Assembly: GCA_025698895.1 (NCBI GenBank)
Contig: JAILWO010000003.1
Coordinates: 248,001-312,000 of the forward strand
Reading direction: 5' to 3'
DNA: 64,000 bases
DNA from: Rhizobiaceae bacterium
Lineage (GTDB): Bacteria > Pseudomonadota > Alphaproteobacteria > Rhizobiales > Rhizobiaceae
Shown here piece by piece: positions 43,863-52,724 of this stretch. Both the position numbers and the translations under genes were made by a program. The stretch's first letter is position 1. The number at the start of each line of letters is the position of its first letter. The notes under the pieces were generated by a model. The model saw only the letters and a program-made list of their open reading frames with translations. It did no database searches and had not been told where the DNA came from.

Positions 43863-45509
43863 TTGCCAGGGGATCGGCTGCCGCGTTCAGCCCTGGAGGA
43901 AGCGCTCGGGCGTGTTCTCGCGAGCGAGGAATTCGCCCGTTCCGAGCGCTCCCGCGCCATGCTGCGCCACATCGTGGAGGCGGATCTCGACGGACGCGCC
44001 GGCGATCTCAAGGGCTTCTCGATCGCGGTGGACGTGTTCGGACGTGATTCGGATTTCGATCCGGCCCATGATCCGGTGGTCAGGGTTCAGGCCGGCCGCC
44101 TGCGCGAACTGCTCAAGGCCTATTACGCGGGAAGCGGCCGGAATGACCCGGTCCGCATCTCCATACCGCTGGGCCACTATATTCCCGCCTATGCATCCCA
44201 CGGCACGCCCGAAAGACGCGCCGGGGCGGCGGTCGAGCGGGCCGCTCTGACATTCCGGTCATGGATGCCGTCGCGGCTGCTGGCCGCCGGCCTCGCGGGC
44301 ATCATCCTGCTGGCGGGCGGCGCGGCCTATCTGACCCTGCCGAGAGCCGGTGCCATCGCGTCGGCGGATCTGTCCACCTCCCCGGGCGGGGCGGGATCGC
44401 TCGACAGGACGAGGCTCCTGCCGCTGGTATCGGTGCGCAATCTGGCCGGCGCCGATGGCGATGCCGTCGAGATCTTGCTTTGCACGGGCCTGTCGGGGTT
44501 CGACACGGTCGAGCTCATATCCGAAGACGGGGACGGTGACAACGTCGAGGCCGACTTCACCTTGGCGGTCGCTCCGGGGCCGAGCGCTGACAAGCTCACG
44601 CTTCGATTGACGGACGCGCGCGACTCGCGAGTGCTCGTGTCCCGGCTGATCGATGACAGGAACGACATCGAATCCTCGGTGTCGGACATGCTGACGGGCA
44701 TCGCGCCCGTGTCGGGCGTCATCTACGCCAGGCTGCGCGAAACCGGGCGCGAGACGCCGCTGACGCATTGCCTGTTCCTCAACCATGCCTATTACGCCGA
44801 CCAGACCGGCGACAGGCATCGCAAGGCGTATCGCTGCCACGAGGACCTGGTCCGCAAGGGCATCCACTCGTCCCTGATCTATTCGGAGCTGGCGGGGCTG
44901 CATCTCGAGGCGGTGACCGACAGCCATCCCTATCCGCCGCGCGCCAGCCTCGACGAGGCGGTCGAGCTGGCGCGGCGCGCGGTGTCGTTCGGTCCGCTGA
45001 GCCCCTACGCGCACCGGGCTTCGGGCTTCGTCCTGTCGCGCGCCGGCTCCAGCGAGGAAGCGCTGCGCTGGATGAAGAAGGCGCACAGGCTCAACCCCTT
45101 CGATCTCAGCATGGCGGCGTCCTACGGCTACAGCCTGGTCTGGGCCGGGCGCTACGCCGATGGCGCGAAAGTGCTCAGGCGGGCCGTGGCGAGTTCCAGC
45201 ACGAGGCCGACATGGTGGGACTACACGCTGTTCCTCGCCGACTTCATGGAAGGCCAGATGGACCAGGCAGCCGCCTCCACCGACGCGCTGGCGGCCACGC
45301 GGCAATCGCACTATCTTGCCGCGCAACTGCTGACGGCCCGCCATGTCGGCGACGAGCGGCGCGCCTCCGAACTCCGGAACGAGATCGTGCGCGCCTTTCC
45401 CAGCTTCGCGACCGACCCCCGGCAGCATTTCGTGCGCGCGCAGTATCCGCACGAACTGACCGACCGGCTCGTTCAGGCCCTCCAGGCTGCCGGCCTGGGA
45501 CGCAGCTGA
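43863..45509 (+). CDS. Membrane-spanning winged-helix protein with C-terminal TPR-like region
   Basis: The 548-residue protein has an N-terminal DNA-binding-like domain of the type seen in rhizobial adenylate-cyclase-like/CadC-like proteins (SRAMLRHIVEADLDGRAGDL, FGRDSDFDPAHDPVVRVQAG, RLRELLKAYY), one transmembrane helix at about 140-160 (LLAAGLAGIILLAGGAAYLT), and a periplasmic part with TPR-like helices at about 365-460 (LARRAVSFGPLSPYAHRASG, EEALRWMKKAHRLNPFDLSM). This looks like a one-component membrane-bound transcription regulator. TTG start at 43863, supported by GAGGAGGTC eight bases upstream. Confidence 0.75.
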   Translation: MPGDRLPRSALEEALGRVLASEEFARSERSRAMLRHIVEADLDGRAGDLKGFSIAVDVFGRDSDFDPAHDPVVRVQAGRLRELLKAYYAGSGRNDPVRISIPLGHYIPAYASHGTPERRAGAAVERAALTFRSWMPSRLLAAGLAGIILLAGGAAYLTLPRAGAIASADLSTSPGGAGSLDRTRLLPLVSVRNLAGADGDAVEILLCTGLSGFDTVELISEDGDGDNVEADFTLAVAPGPSADKLTLRLTDARDSRVLVSRLIDDRNDIESSVSDMLTGIAPVSGVIYARLRETGRETPLTHCLFLNHAYYADQTGDRHRKAYRCHEDLVRKGIHSSLIYSELAGLHLEAVTDSHPYPPRASLDEAVELARRAVSFGPLSPYAHRASGFVLSRAGSSEEALRWMKKAHRLNPFDLSMAASYGYSLVWAGRYADGAKVLRRAVASSSTRPTWWDYTLFLADFMEGQMDQAAASTDALAATRQSHYLAAQLLTARHVGDERRASELRNEIVRAFPSFATDPRQHFVRAQYPHELTDRLVQALQAAGLGRS

Positions 45510-45614
45510 CGCCAGCCCGCACGCCCCGTCGATTATCTCTCCTTGCCGGATGCATTCGGCTCCCGCCCGTGTTAAGTATCTGTTAACCCTCGTATTGCGT
45601 GGTGTGATCGAAAC

Positions 45615-46217
45615 ATGAGCGAGCCGGGCAAATCCTTCGGGCGGGACGAGCCCCTGCGCAGTCTCGCCGACGCGATCCGGGACGTGAAGAACGCCGCCGC
45701 CGACCGCGACGACGTCGTGGTGGAGATGCGGGACGCCGCGCGGGGGCGTCTGGACCTCCTGGCGGCTGAACTGGAGCCGGTCTTCGCCGACGTCCCGAGG
45801 GACGACCCGACCTTCGATTTCGCCATATCGTCCGGCCTGCAGCCGCGGCTGTGGATCGACGCGGTCGCCCATGTCGCCATGGGGCGCGACAAGCGGGTCT
45901 ACCGTTTCGTGCGCGACACGCGGCTGGGACGGGTGGTGCTGGCCGAGACCACCGACATGAAGGCGGTCGCCGACGCCGTGACGCGCTATGTCGCCGAACG
46001 CGTCATCGAGCGGACCCGCATGCTCGACGGCGAGGCGACGCCGCTGCCGCGCGGCGAGGAGCCGAAGACACGGATCGCCAGGCCGGCCGCCTCCGGCGAG
46101 GGCTGGCGCCAGTTCGCCGCCGGCCTGGCGCTGGTGCTGGCGGGGGCCGTCGCCGGCGCCCTTCTGGTGCTCGCGCTGGTGTGGGAGAAGCTGGCCGCGG
46201 CGGGCACGGGCCTGTAG
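45615..46217 (+). CDS. Conserved protein with a C-terminal membrane helix
   Basis: The 200-residue protein begins with a charged helical segment (SLADAIRDVKNAAADRDDVV), a central globular part (LQPRLWIDAVAHVAMGRDKR, VYRFVRDTRLGRVVLAETTD) and ends with a single transmembrane helix (about 170-192, GLALVLAGAVAGALLVLALV). It is a tail-anchored-like protein with most of the mass in the cytoplasm. Uncharacterised but the pattern is familiar from Hyphomicrobiales genomes. Convergent with the metallophosphoesterase gene. Confidence 0.72.
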   Translation: MSEPGKSFGRDEPLRSLADAIRDVKNAAADRDDVVVEMRDAARGRLDLLAAELEPVFADVPRDDPTFDFAISSGLQPRLWIDAVAHVAMGRDKRVYRFVRDTRLGRVVLAETTDMKAVADAVTRYVAERVIERTRMLDGEATPLPRGEEPKTRIARPAASGEGWRQFAAGLALVLAGAVAGALLVLALVWEKLAAAGTGL

Positions 46218-46227
46218 CGCCGTCCGC

Positions 46228-47169
46228 CTAATCCGGCACCGGCTGCACGATCGCCAGGGTGCGGGCGACGACGAGGTTACTCCGCGATATCTCGCTGATG
46301 CCGTCGCCGCTTCGGCCAAGACCGCGCCTGATCAGTTCCACCGACCAGTTGCCGGGTTCGCCGTCGATCTCGAACAGGTTGAAGGACGCCGGCGGCTTCG
46401 AGCCGCTGATGCCCTGGCCGGCGGCCGAGACGCCGACCACGGGCACCGCCGCGCCCTTCGGGCCGGCGATCCAGTGCAGGGTCGGAACATGGGTATGGCC
46501 GTGCAGGACGAGTTCGGCGCCGTGCGCCACGATCACGCGCTGGAAGCGGGAGATCCCGAACAGGCGCTTGTGGGCCGCCGCCGCCCCATGCACGGGCGGA
46601 TGGTGGATGAGCACGACCCTGAACAGGCCGTCGCGGCGCGCGGCATCGAGCATCTCGCGCAGCCGTCGCGCCTGCTTCTCGCGGAAATAGCCGCTGGCCA
46701 TGAACGGCGCGCTGGAACGCGCCGAGGACACGCCGATGATGGCGACCGAACCCCGGCGCCGGAAGGTGGGAAAGCCGTGGCGGCCGTCCGGCGCCGTCAT
46801 GCCGTCGCCGGCCATGTAGTCGCCCCAGGCCTTGCAGGCCTTGGCCAGCGCGCCCGGCACATAGGCGTCGTGATTGCCGGGAACCACGGTGAGCCGGTCG
46901 GGGCGACCCATCTCCACCAGCCACAGATGGGCAAGCTGGATCTCGGCATCCAGCGCGAGATTGACCAGGTCTCCCGTGATGACGGTATGATCCGGGTCCT
47001 GGGCCTCGATGTCGTCCATCAGGGCGTCGACGACGCCGTCATGCATGTGCTGCTTCCGGTTGCGCTGCCAGTTGACCCAGCCCGTGATACGCTTGGAGGC
47101 AAGTTCCCGGTAGGTTACGTCGGGCAGGGGGCCCAGATGGACGTCGGACAGATGTGCGAGCCTGAACAT
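46228..47169 (-). CDS. Calcineurin-like metallophosphoesterase
   Basis: The 313-residue protein has the full set of metallophosphoesterase motifs: Asp and His in LSDVHLG, Asp in ITGDLVN, Asn-His in VPGNHDAY, His in VVLIHHPP and the Gly-His-x-His of LHGHTHVP. It binds two metals and hydrolyses phosphodiesters or phosphomonoesters; substrate cannot be predicted (relatives include CpdA cyclic-nucleotide phosphodiesterases). Cytosolic, no signal peptide. Divergent from the NUDIX gene. Confidence 0.92.
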   Translation of the reverse strand: MFRLAHLSDVHLGPLPDVTYRELASKRITGWVNWQRNRKQHMHDGVVDALMDDIEAQDPDHTVITGDLVNLALDAEIQLAHLWLVEMGRPDRLTVVPGNHDAYVPGALAKACKAWGDYMAGDGMTAPDGRHGFPTFRRRGSVAIIGVSSARSSAPFMASGYFREKQARRLREMLDAARRDGLFRVVLIHHPPVHGAAAAHKRLFGISRFQRVIVAHGAELVLHGHTHVPTLHWIAGPKGAAVPVVGVSAAGQGISGSKPPASFNLFEIDGEPGNWSVELIRRGLGRSGDGISEISRSNLVVARTLAIVQPVPD

Positions 47170-47257
47170 GCAATTCCTTCTATGGCAGGCACATCATGCT
47201 GGCCAGTGAGGGCATGACCGGTTGCGACGGCGTGTCGCCGGGCCAAGGACCGCGGCC

Positions 47258-47713
47258 GTGAAGCTGAGAACGAAACTGTTCCACGCCCTGTTCCTGATGA
47301 CACGCCCGATGACGCTTGGCGCGCGGGCGCTGGTGCATGACCGCGCGGCGGGATCGGTCTTCCTCGTCCGGCACAGCTATGTGCCGGGATGGCAGTTGCC
47401 CGGCGGCGGTGTGGAACCGGGCGAGACGATGGAGCAAGCGCTGGCGCGCGAACTTCGCGAGGAAGGCAATCTCGAACTGACGGGACCGCCCACCCTGCGC
47501 TCGCTCCATTTCAACCGGCGCGCCAGCAGGCGCGACCATGTCGGCTTTTATCTGGTCGAGACCTTCCGGCAGAGCGCGCCCAAGACGCCCGACCGCGAAA
47601 TCGCCGAAGCGGGCTTCTTCCCGCTCGCCGCGCTGCCGGCGGAGACGACGGCGGCGACGATGGCGCGCATCGGCGAGGTGTTCCACGGCCATCCCGTCTC
47701 GCCCGACTGGTAG
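47258..47713 (+). CDS. NUDIX hydrolase
   Basis: The 151-residue protein carries the NUDIX box (GGGVEPGETMEQALARELRE followed by EG) in a compact single-domain fold preceded by a hydrophobic N-terminal helix (LFHALFLMTRPMTLGARALV). Substrate unknown. The GTG at 47258 was chosen over the in-frame start at 47222 because it has AAGGA upstream and removes 12 unlikely residues. Convergent with the GST gene, four bases apart. Confidence 0.85.
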   Translation: MKLRTKLFHALFLMTRPMTLGARALVHDRAAGSVFLVRHSYVPGWQLPGGGVEPGETMEQALARELREEGNLELTGPPTLRSLHFNRRASRRDHVGFYLVETFRQSAPKTPDREIAEAGFFPLAALPAETTAATMARIGEVFHGHPVSPDW

Positions 47714-47717
47714 CGGT

Positions 47718-48710
47718 TCAGGCGGCGATCCTGGCCAAGCGGTCCCGGTCATGCGGCCTGTCGAGGTCGATCTCGGGGCCCTTCGGGACAATACGGGTCG
47801 GGTTCACGGTCTCGTGGCTGCCGTAGTAGTGCCGCTTGATGTGGTTGAAATCGACTGTCTCGGCCACGCCGTCGACCTGATAGAGGTCACGCAGGTAGTT
47901 CGAGAGGTTGGGATAGTCGACGATCCGGCGCTTGTTGCACTTGAAGTGGCCGAAATAGACCGGATCGAAGCGGACAAGCGTGGTGAAGAGCCGCCAGTCG
48001 GCTTCGGTCTGCCGGTCGCCGACGAGATAGCGCTGCTTCGACAACCGGTCCTCGAGCCAATCGAGCGTCTCGAACAGCGCGTCGAACGCTTCCTCGTAGG
48101 CTTCCTGCGTCGTGGCGAAGCCGGCCTTGTACACGCCGTTGTTGACGGTCTCGTAGACGGTCGCGTTGACGGCGTCGATCTCGTCGCGCAGGTCGGCCGG
48201 GTAGAAGTCCTTCGAGGCGTCGCCCCATTCGTCGAAGGCCGCGTTCAGCATGCGGATGATTTCCGCCGACTCGTTGGAGACAATGGTCTCGGTCTTCTTG
48301 TCCCACAGGACGGGCACCGTTACGCGGCCCGTATAGGAGGGGTCGGCCTTGGTGTAGACCTGATGGAGGAAATCGGCACCGTTGACCGGATCGCCGGTCG
48401 CGCCGTCCTCGGCCAGGAACGTCCAGCCGTTCTTGCCCATGAAATGATGGACCACCGAGACCGAGATCACGTCGTCCAGCTTCTTGAGCTTGCGCAGGAT
48501 CAGCGTGCGGTGGGCCCAGGGGCATGCGAGCGAGACATAAAGATGATAGCGGCCGGGCTCGGCCTTGAAGCCGCGTGACTTGCCTTCAGGAGGGTTGCCG
48601 TTGGCCGTGACCCAGTCCCGAAAGCTCGATTCCTTGCGCTGGAAGCGGCCGCCGCTTTCCTTGGTGTCGTACCATACGTCGTGCCAGACGCCTTCGATCA
48701 GCTTGCCCAT
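47718..48710 (-). CDS. Glutathionyl-hydroquinone reductase / Xi-class glutathione S-transferase (YqjG/EcGH-like)
   Basis: Reduces glutathionyl-hydroquinones with glutathione. The 330-residue protein has the Xi-class active-site motif CPWAHRTLI (Cys nucleophile), an N-terminal extension (GRFQRKESSFRDWVTANGNP), the GSH-binding VPVLWDKKTETIVSNESAEI and the helical C-terminal domain with RYLVGDRQTEADWRLFTTLV and FKCNKRRIVDYPNL. All are hallmarks of the family. ATG at 48710 has AAAGGAGAG upstream. Divergent from the GNAT gene. Confidence 0.93.
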   Translation of the reverse strand: MGKLIEGVWHDVWYDTKESGGRFQRKESSFRDWVTANGNPPEGKSRGFKAEPGRYHLYVSLACPWAHRTLILRKLKKLDDVISVSVVHHFMGKNGWTFLAEDGATGDPVNGADFLHQVYTKADPSYTGRVTVPVLWDKKTETIVSNESAEIIRMLNAAFDEWGDASKDFYPADLRDEIDAVNATVYETVNNGVYKAGFATTQEAYEEAFDALFETLDWLEDRLSKQRYLVGDRQTEADWRLFTTLVRFDPVYFGHFKCNKRRIVDYPNLSNYLRDLYQVDGVAETVDFNHIKRHYYGSHETVNPTRIVPKGPEIDLDRPHDRDRLARIAA

Positions 48711-48892
48711 CGGTCTCTCCTTTCCCCCGATTTAGGGCCGATTTCCCGCGCGGCCAATCGGCCGGGGCCTGAACGGTCCGTCAATCGCCGTCCATATTTC
48801 GATGGACGCGGCATCGCGCCTCTGCTAGCCAACCGCGCCCGGAGGATTTCACTTGTTCCAGTTCCGCTTCGATCGACGACGAATGACGGCCC

Positions 48893-48947
48893 GCGCCTGA
48901 GGCGCAGGGCGGCTTTGCGCCGCCCCGGTCCGCCGCCCGTCGGGCGG
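48893..48947 (+). repeat. Three successive GC hairpins in the upstream region of the GNAT gene
   Basis: GCGCC-TGA-GGCGC (48893-48905), GGGCGG...CCGCCC (48907-48925) and CCGCCC-GTC-GGGCGG (48933-48947) follow each other with at most 7 bases between. The genes on either side diverge, so no transcript from a neighbouring gene ends here. They could be a 5' UTR structure for the GNAT gene. No known riboswitch pattern fits. Confidence 0.5.
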
Positions 48948-48979
48948 CTTCATTCGACACGATCCTGAAAGCGAACCAG

Positions 48980-49489
48980 ATGGCCCTCGCAGATTTCGCC
49001 TTCCTGCCCGAGAAACCCCACCACGACGCCGCCATAGAGGCGATCAACGACGAAGCCTTCGGCCCGGGGCGCTTCGTCAAGGCCGCATATCACATCCGCG
49101 AGGACGGTCCGCACGAGCGCGACCTGTCCTTCGTGGCGCTCTCGGGCGAGGAGGTCGTGGGCTCGGTGCGGCTGACGCGCATCGCGGCGGGCGAGGGAAG
49201 GGGCCTGCTTCTGGGGCCGCTCGCGGTGCGGCCGGCCTTCAAGAATATCGGCATCGGCAAGCGGCTCGTGGCGATCGCGCTCGACGCCGCCCGCGCTTCC
49301 GGCCACGGCCTCGTCGTTCTGGTGGGAGACGCGCCCTATTACGGTCCGCTCGGCTTCTCGCGCGTGCCCGCGGGGCAGTTGTCCATGCCGCGGCCGGTGG
49401 ATGCGGCGCGGCTGCTGGCCTGTGAACTCACGCCGGGCAAATTGGACGCTTTTCGGGGAGTGGTGCGTCACGCGGCCTTGGCACAGTGA
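48980..49489 (+). CDS. GNAT-family N-acetyltransferase
   Basis: The 169-residue protein has the GNAT fold with the acetyl-CoA P-loop region LLLGPLAVRPAFKNIGIGKR and VLVGDAPYYGPLGFSRVPAG, which is typical of the YhbS-like GNAT subfamily. Substrate unknown; members include tRNA- or small-molecule-acetylating enzymes. It follows a 269-base gap with three GC hairpins. Confidence 0.88.
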   Translation: MALADFAFLPEKPHHDAAIEAINDEAFGPGRFVKAAYHIREDGPHERDLSFVALSGEEVVGSVRLTRIAAGEGRGLLLGPLAVRPAFKNIGIGKRLVAIALDAARASGHGLVVLVGDAPYYGPLGFSRVPAGQLSMPRPVDAARLLACELTPGKLDAFRGVVRHAALAQ

Positions 49490-49547
49490 GGTGTCCCCTT
49501 GCTCGGTCCGATCTCGGGACCCCTCGCGGGCGGGATGTCGGGTCCTT

Positions 49548-50195
49548 TCAGGCGAACAGGGCAGGGCGCAGGGCATCCATGATCCCTTGCACATATTGCC
49601 GTGGGGGTAGACCGTGCGGATGGCGGCCCAGGATGCGGGCGAGCAAGGCATAGTCCGTGCATGCACCAATGAGCATCGAGGCGAGCGCCTGCGGATCAGC
49701 ACCCGCGGCCAGCCGCCCTCGGGCTTTTTCCTCGGCAAGAATGGAAGCCAGCTTCTCGTGCGCGCGCTGCGGTCCGCCGCTGGCCTCGGCGAAGCGCTCC
49801 CGAGATTTCATCAGCAACTCGGGATCGGCCGCAATCCCGCCCAGTATGGGCTGCGCCTCGTGGTAGAACGCGATCATGTCGACCAGCGCGGCTGTCAGAC
49901 GCGATTCCAGCGAAGGCAGTGCCGCGTCGTCCGCGAGGCGGGCAAATATCTCCCGGATACCGGGCAAGCGCTCCAGGACGAGATCGATCAGCAATCGGGC
50001 CTTGTCCGGGAAGTGATTGTAGAGGCTACCCTCGGACAGTCCGGCCTCGGCCGCGATTCGCTTCGTCGTCGCCGCGCCGACGCCATGGGTGCGCACCACG
50101 CGATAGGTGGCGTCGAGTATGCGGTCGCGAGTGCGCGAACGCTTGTCGCGGCGAGAGTCCGCCCCTTCCGGTTTGACAAGTGAGTGCTCACTCAA
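49548..50195 (-). CDS. TetR-family regulator
   Basis: The 215-residue protein has an N-terminal TetR DNA-binding domain (SRTRDRILDATYRVVRTHGV, AATTKRIAAEAGLSEGSLYN, HFPDKARLLIDLVLE) and an all-helical ligand domain. The only start that fits the family length is TTG at 50195, which lies three bases from the palindrome AGTGAG-TG-CTCACT; binding there would block its own start and the divergent membrane-protein gene. The likely target is therefore itself and its neighbour. Confidence 0.85.
   Translation of the reverse strand: MSEHSLVKPEGADSRRDKRSRTRDRILDATYRVVRTHGVGAATTKRIAAEAGLSEGSLYNHFPDKARLLIDLVLERLPGIREIFARLADDAALPSLESRLTAALVDMIAFYHEAQPILGGIAADPELLMKSRERFAEASGGPQRAHEKLASILAEEKARGRLAAGADPQALASMLIGACTDYALLARILGRHPHGLPPRQYVQGIMDALRPALFA
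50179..50192. promoter_or_regulatory. TetR-type operator palindrome
   Basis: AGTGAG (50179-50184) and CTCACT (50187-50192) are a perfect inverted pair with a two-base centre, inside the start region of the TetR gene and 50 bases upstream of the divergent gene. The sequence TGAGTGNNCACTCA is a common TetR-family operator. Confidence 0.6.
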
Positions 50196-50241
50196 TAGCG
50201 TTGCTCCGCCTACTCCGGATAGCTGCCACAGGAGAGGACCG

Positions 50242-50631
50242 GTGTCACCACACTGTCCGACCACGCCCCTCAAGCTGCTGTCCTGCCTGCACCTCATGGC
50301 GGTCGCGTCGCAGCCGGTGCTCGCGGGACAGATGCTCGTCGGACATCCCGGTATGGGTGACGTCCATGGGATGGTGGGCGAGGCGGTCGCATGGCTGTCG
50401 CTGGCCATGTTGGGCTTCGGCCTGGTGAGTTTGTGGGCGGGTCGGCTCGCCGGCCTGGCGGTCGCGGCTCTGGCTGTGCTGTTCGCACTTGCAGGCCTTC
50501 AGGTTCACGCCGGGCACAATGGCTATCTGGCCCTGCACGTTCCGCTGGGCAGTTTCCTGCTCGTGGCATCGATCCTGATGACGCTTTGGCTGTTCAGGGA
50601 AGCCGGCCGGAGCGACCCGGCTCGATCCTGA
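50242..50631 (+). CDS. Small four-helix membrane protein divergent from the TetR gene
   Basis: The 129-residue protein is almost wholly hydrophobic with about four transmembrane helices (for example MVGEAVAWLSLAMLGFGLVS, LAGLAVAALAVLFALAGLQV, VPLGSFLLVASILMTLWLF) and His residues in helix-loop regions (VGHPGMGDVHGM, HAGHNGYLALHV). GTG start at 50242 with GGAGAGG. Family not recognised. Its position opposite TetR suggests it is the controlled target, perhaps an efflux- or stress-linked protein. Confidence 0.72.
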   Translation: MSPHCPTTPLKLLSCLHLMAVASQPVLAGQMLVGHPGMGDVHGMVGEAVAWLSLAMLGFGLVSLWAGRLAGLAVAALAVLFALAGLQVHAGHNGYLALHVPLGSFLLVASILMTLWLFREAGRSDPARS

Positions 50632-50647
50632 GGCCCGACGCGCGGGC

Positions 50648-52723
50648 CTACCGTCCCTCGCGGTACCACATCGCCCCGACGGCGAAGAGCAGTGCGGCCA
50701 GCCCGAAGAAGCCGCCGAAGAGCGGCATGCGGTTGACTGATTTCAGCACGCTGTCATTCGTGGTGCGAAAGCCCATCCAGTCGCGGCCGGTCGCGTTGGC
50801 GTTCGGCCTGACCGGCACGATGCCCGGAAGCGATATCCCGCCGGTGATGCCGCGCCCGATGCGGCGCGCGCTGCCGGTCGTGGCCTCGGCGGCGGGCGCG
50901 AGCTTTTCCGTGGTCGAAACCGTGTCGGCGAATTCCGGCGCGTTGACCGGGCCGACATGGGCAAGCGCCGTCAGGTCGCCATTGGCCACCTGGTAGAGGC
51001 CGATCTCGTCGACCTCGATTTCGGCCGAGAACAGGCCGGGACCGTTTTCCTCCAGCGTCACCTCGCGCGTCTCGCCAGACGGCGAGATGATCTGGGCGAT
51101 GGCCGGTGAATCGCTCATCGTCTGGCGCGCGATGCGCAGCGTCATTCCCTCGCCGTCGGCCATCAGACGTTCTTCCTCGAGCTCCGGCTCCTTCATGAGC
51201 CAGTGCGCGATACGCCGGTAGAGCGAGACATGCGGGCCGCCGCCCTCGAAATTGCGGGCCCAGAGCCAACCCTGGTCCGACAGGAACATGCCGACCCTTC
51301 CTTCGCCCTTGCGGTCGAGCACCAGGAGCGGCCTTTCGTCGGGGCCTTCCATCACCACCGAGCCTTCGGGCGGGTCGATGCCGACGAGCCGGAACCAGCG
51401 GCTCCAGGCCGGCGGCTCGGATTCCGAACCCTCGAGGCCGCGCGTGACCGGGTGCTTGGCGCCGACTTCCGACAGGCGCGGATGGAACCCTTCCTCCAGG
51501 AGATCGCCGGAGGGGAGCGCGGGGAGCGCGGCCATCAGCGGCGTATGCGCGATCGACTGCTGGCCGGCATATTCGGGGCCGGCGGCGATCAGGAGCGCTC
51601 CGCCGTTTTCGACATATTCGGCGATGTAGTCGTAATAGAGGATCGGCAGCACGTCGCGGTGCTGGTAGCGGTCGAAGATGATGAGGTCGAAATCGTCGAT
51701 CTTCTCGACGAAGAGTTCCCGCGTCGGGAATGCGATTAGCGACAGCTCGTTGATGGGTGTGCCGTCCTGCTTCTCGGGCGGCCGCAGAATGGTGAAATGA
51801 ACCAGATCGACCGACGCGTCCGATTTCAACAAGTTGCGCCAGGTGCGCTCGCCCGCATGCGGTTCGCCCGAAACCAGCAGCACGCGCAGGTTCTCGCGAA
51901 TGCCGTCGACGATGGCGATGGTGCGGTTGTTGGTGTCGGTGATCTCGCCCTCGGTGGTAGGGATAGCGAGCTGGACGATGTTGCGTCCGGCCGAGGGCAG
52001 GGTGATCCGGAGCGGCATTTCCTGGCCGACGATCGCGCGGTCGACCGCGACCTGCTCGCCATTGACCGAAACCCGGACATCGACCGCGCCGCCCGTGTCC
52101 GCGCCGGTGCCGATCACGCGATAGGCCATGTCCAGCGGGCGTCCGACGATGCCGAAGCGCGGCGCCTGCTCGAAGCGGATGCGGCGGTCGCGCTCGTCCT
52201 CGTCGCCGGTGATCAGCGCGTGAAGCGGCGCTGCGAAGGATGACGCGCCTTCGGGAGCGTCGTGTACCTGGCCGTCGGTGATCATCACCGCGCCGCCGAT
52301 GCGCGACGGCGGCACGTCGCGAAATGCTTGCCCGAGCGCGCCGAACAGCCTTGTTTCCGCGCCGTCGTCCTGCGCGGAGGCCCGGCCGGCCTCGACGGTG
52401 CGCACCTCGAACTGGTTGAAGCGGGCGAGCCGCGCTTGCAGCTCCGCCAGCGCGGCGTCGGTGACGTCGGCGCGATCGCCGATGTCCTGGCTCTGGCTGC
52501 GGTCGACGATCAGCGCCACGACGCTCTTCAGCGGTTCGCGCTCCTCGTCCAGGAACACGGGATTGACCAGCGCCAGCGCCAGCGCCGCGATGGCCGCCAG
52601 CCGCAGGATGGCGCCGCGTTGTCCGGTGACGAGACCTGTCAGGCCGAGCAGCAGAAGCGGGACCAGAAGGACGGCCAGCCAGACCCAGGACAGAAGCGGT
52701 TCGAAGGACAGGGAAAAGTTCAT
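50648..52723 (-). CDS. Membrane protein with vWA/glutamine-amidotransferase-like domain, last gene of the MoxR operon
   Basis: The 691-residue protein has N-terminal helices (WVWLAVLLVPLLLLGLTGLV, AAIAALALALVNPVFLDEE), a von-Willebrand-like segment (VVALIVDRSQSQDIGDRADV), a large periplasmic part with a class-I glutamine-amidotransferase-like fold (ILYYDYIAEYVENGGALLIA), and a C-terminal helix (FFGLAALLFAVGAMWYREGR). Catalytic Cys of true amidotransferases is not seen, so it is probably non-catalytic. Stop of the DUF4159 gene and this start are one base apart. Fourth gene of moxR - DUF58 - DUF4159 - this. Confidence 0.82.
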   Translation of the reverse strand: MNFSLSFEPLLSWVWLAVLLVPLLLLGLTGLVTGQRGAILRLAAIAALALALVNPVFLDEEREPLKSVVALIVDRSQSQDIGDRADVTDAALAELQARLARFNQFEVRTVEAGRASAQDDGAETRLFGALGQAFRDVPPSRIGGAVMITDGQVHDAPEGASSFAAPLHALITGDEDERDRRIRFEQAPRFGIVGRPLDMAYRVIGTGADTGGAVDVRVSVNGEQVAVDRAIVGQEMPLRITLPSAGRNIVQLAIPTTEGEITDTNNRTIAIVDGIRENLRVLLVSGEPHAGERTWRNLLKSDASVDLVHFTILRPPEKQDGTPINELSLIAFPTRELFVEKIDDFDLIIFDRYQHRDVLPILYYDYIAEYVENGGALLIAAGPEYAGQQSIAHTPLMAALPALPSGDLLEEGFHPRLSEVGAKHPVTRGLEGSESEPPAWSRWFRLVGIDPPEGSVVMEGPDERPLLVLDRKGEGRVGMFLSDQGWLWARNFEGGGPHVSLYRRIAHWLMKEPELEEERLMADGEGMTLRIARQTMSDSPAIAQIISPSGETREVTLEENGPGLFSAEIEVDEIGLYQVANGDLTALAHVGPVNAPEFADTVSTTEKLAPAAEATTGSARRIGRGITGGISLPGIVPVRPNANATGRDWMGFRTTNDSVLKSVNRMPLFGGFFGLAALLFAVGAMWYREGR

Positions 52724-52724
52724 C

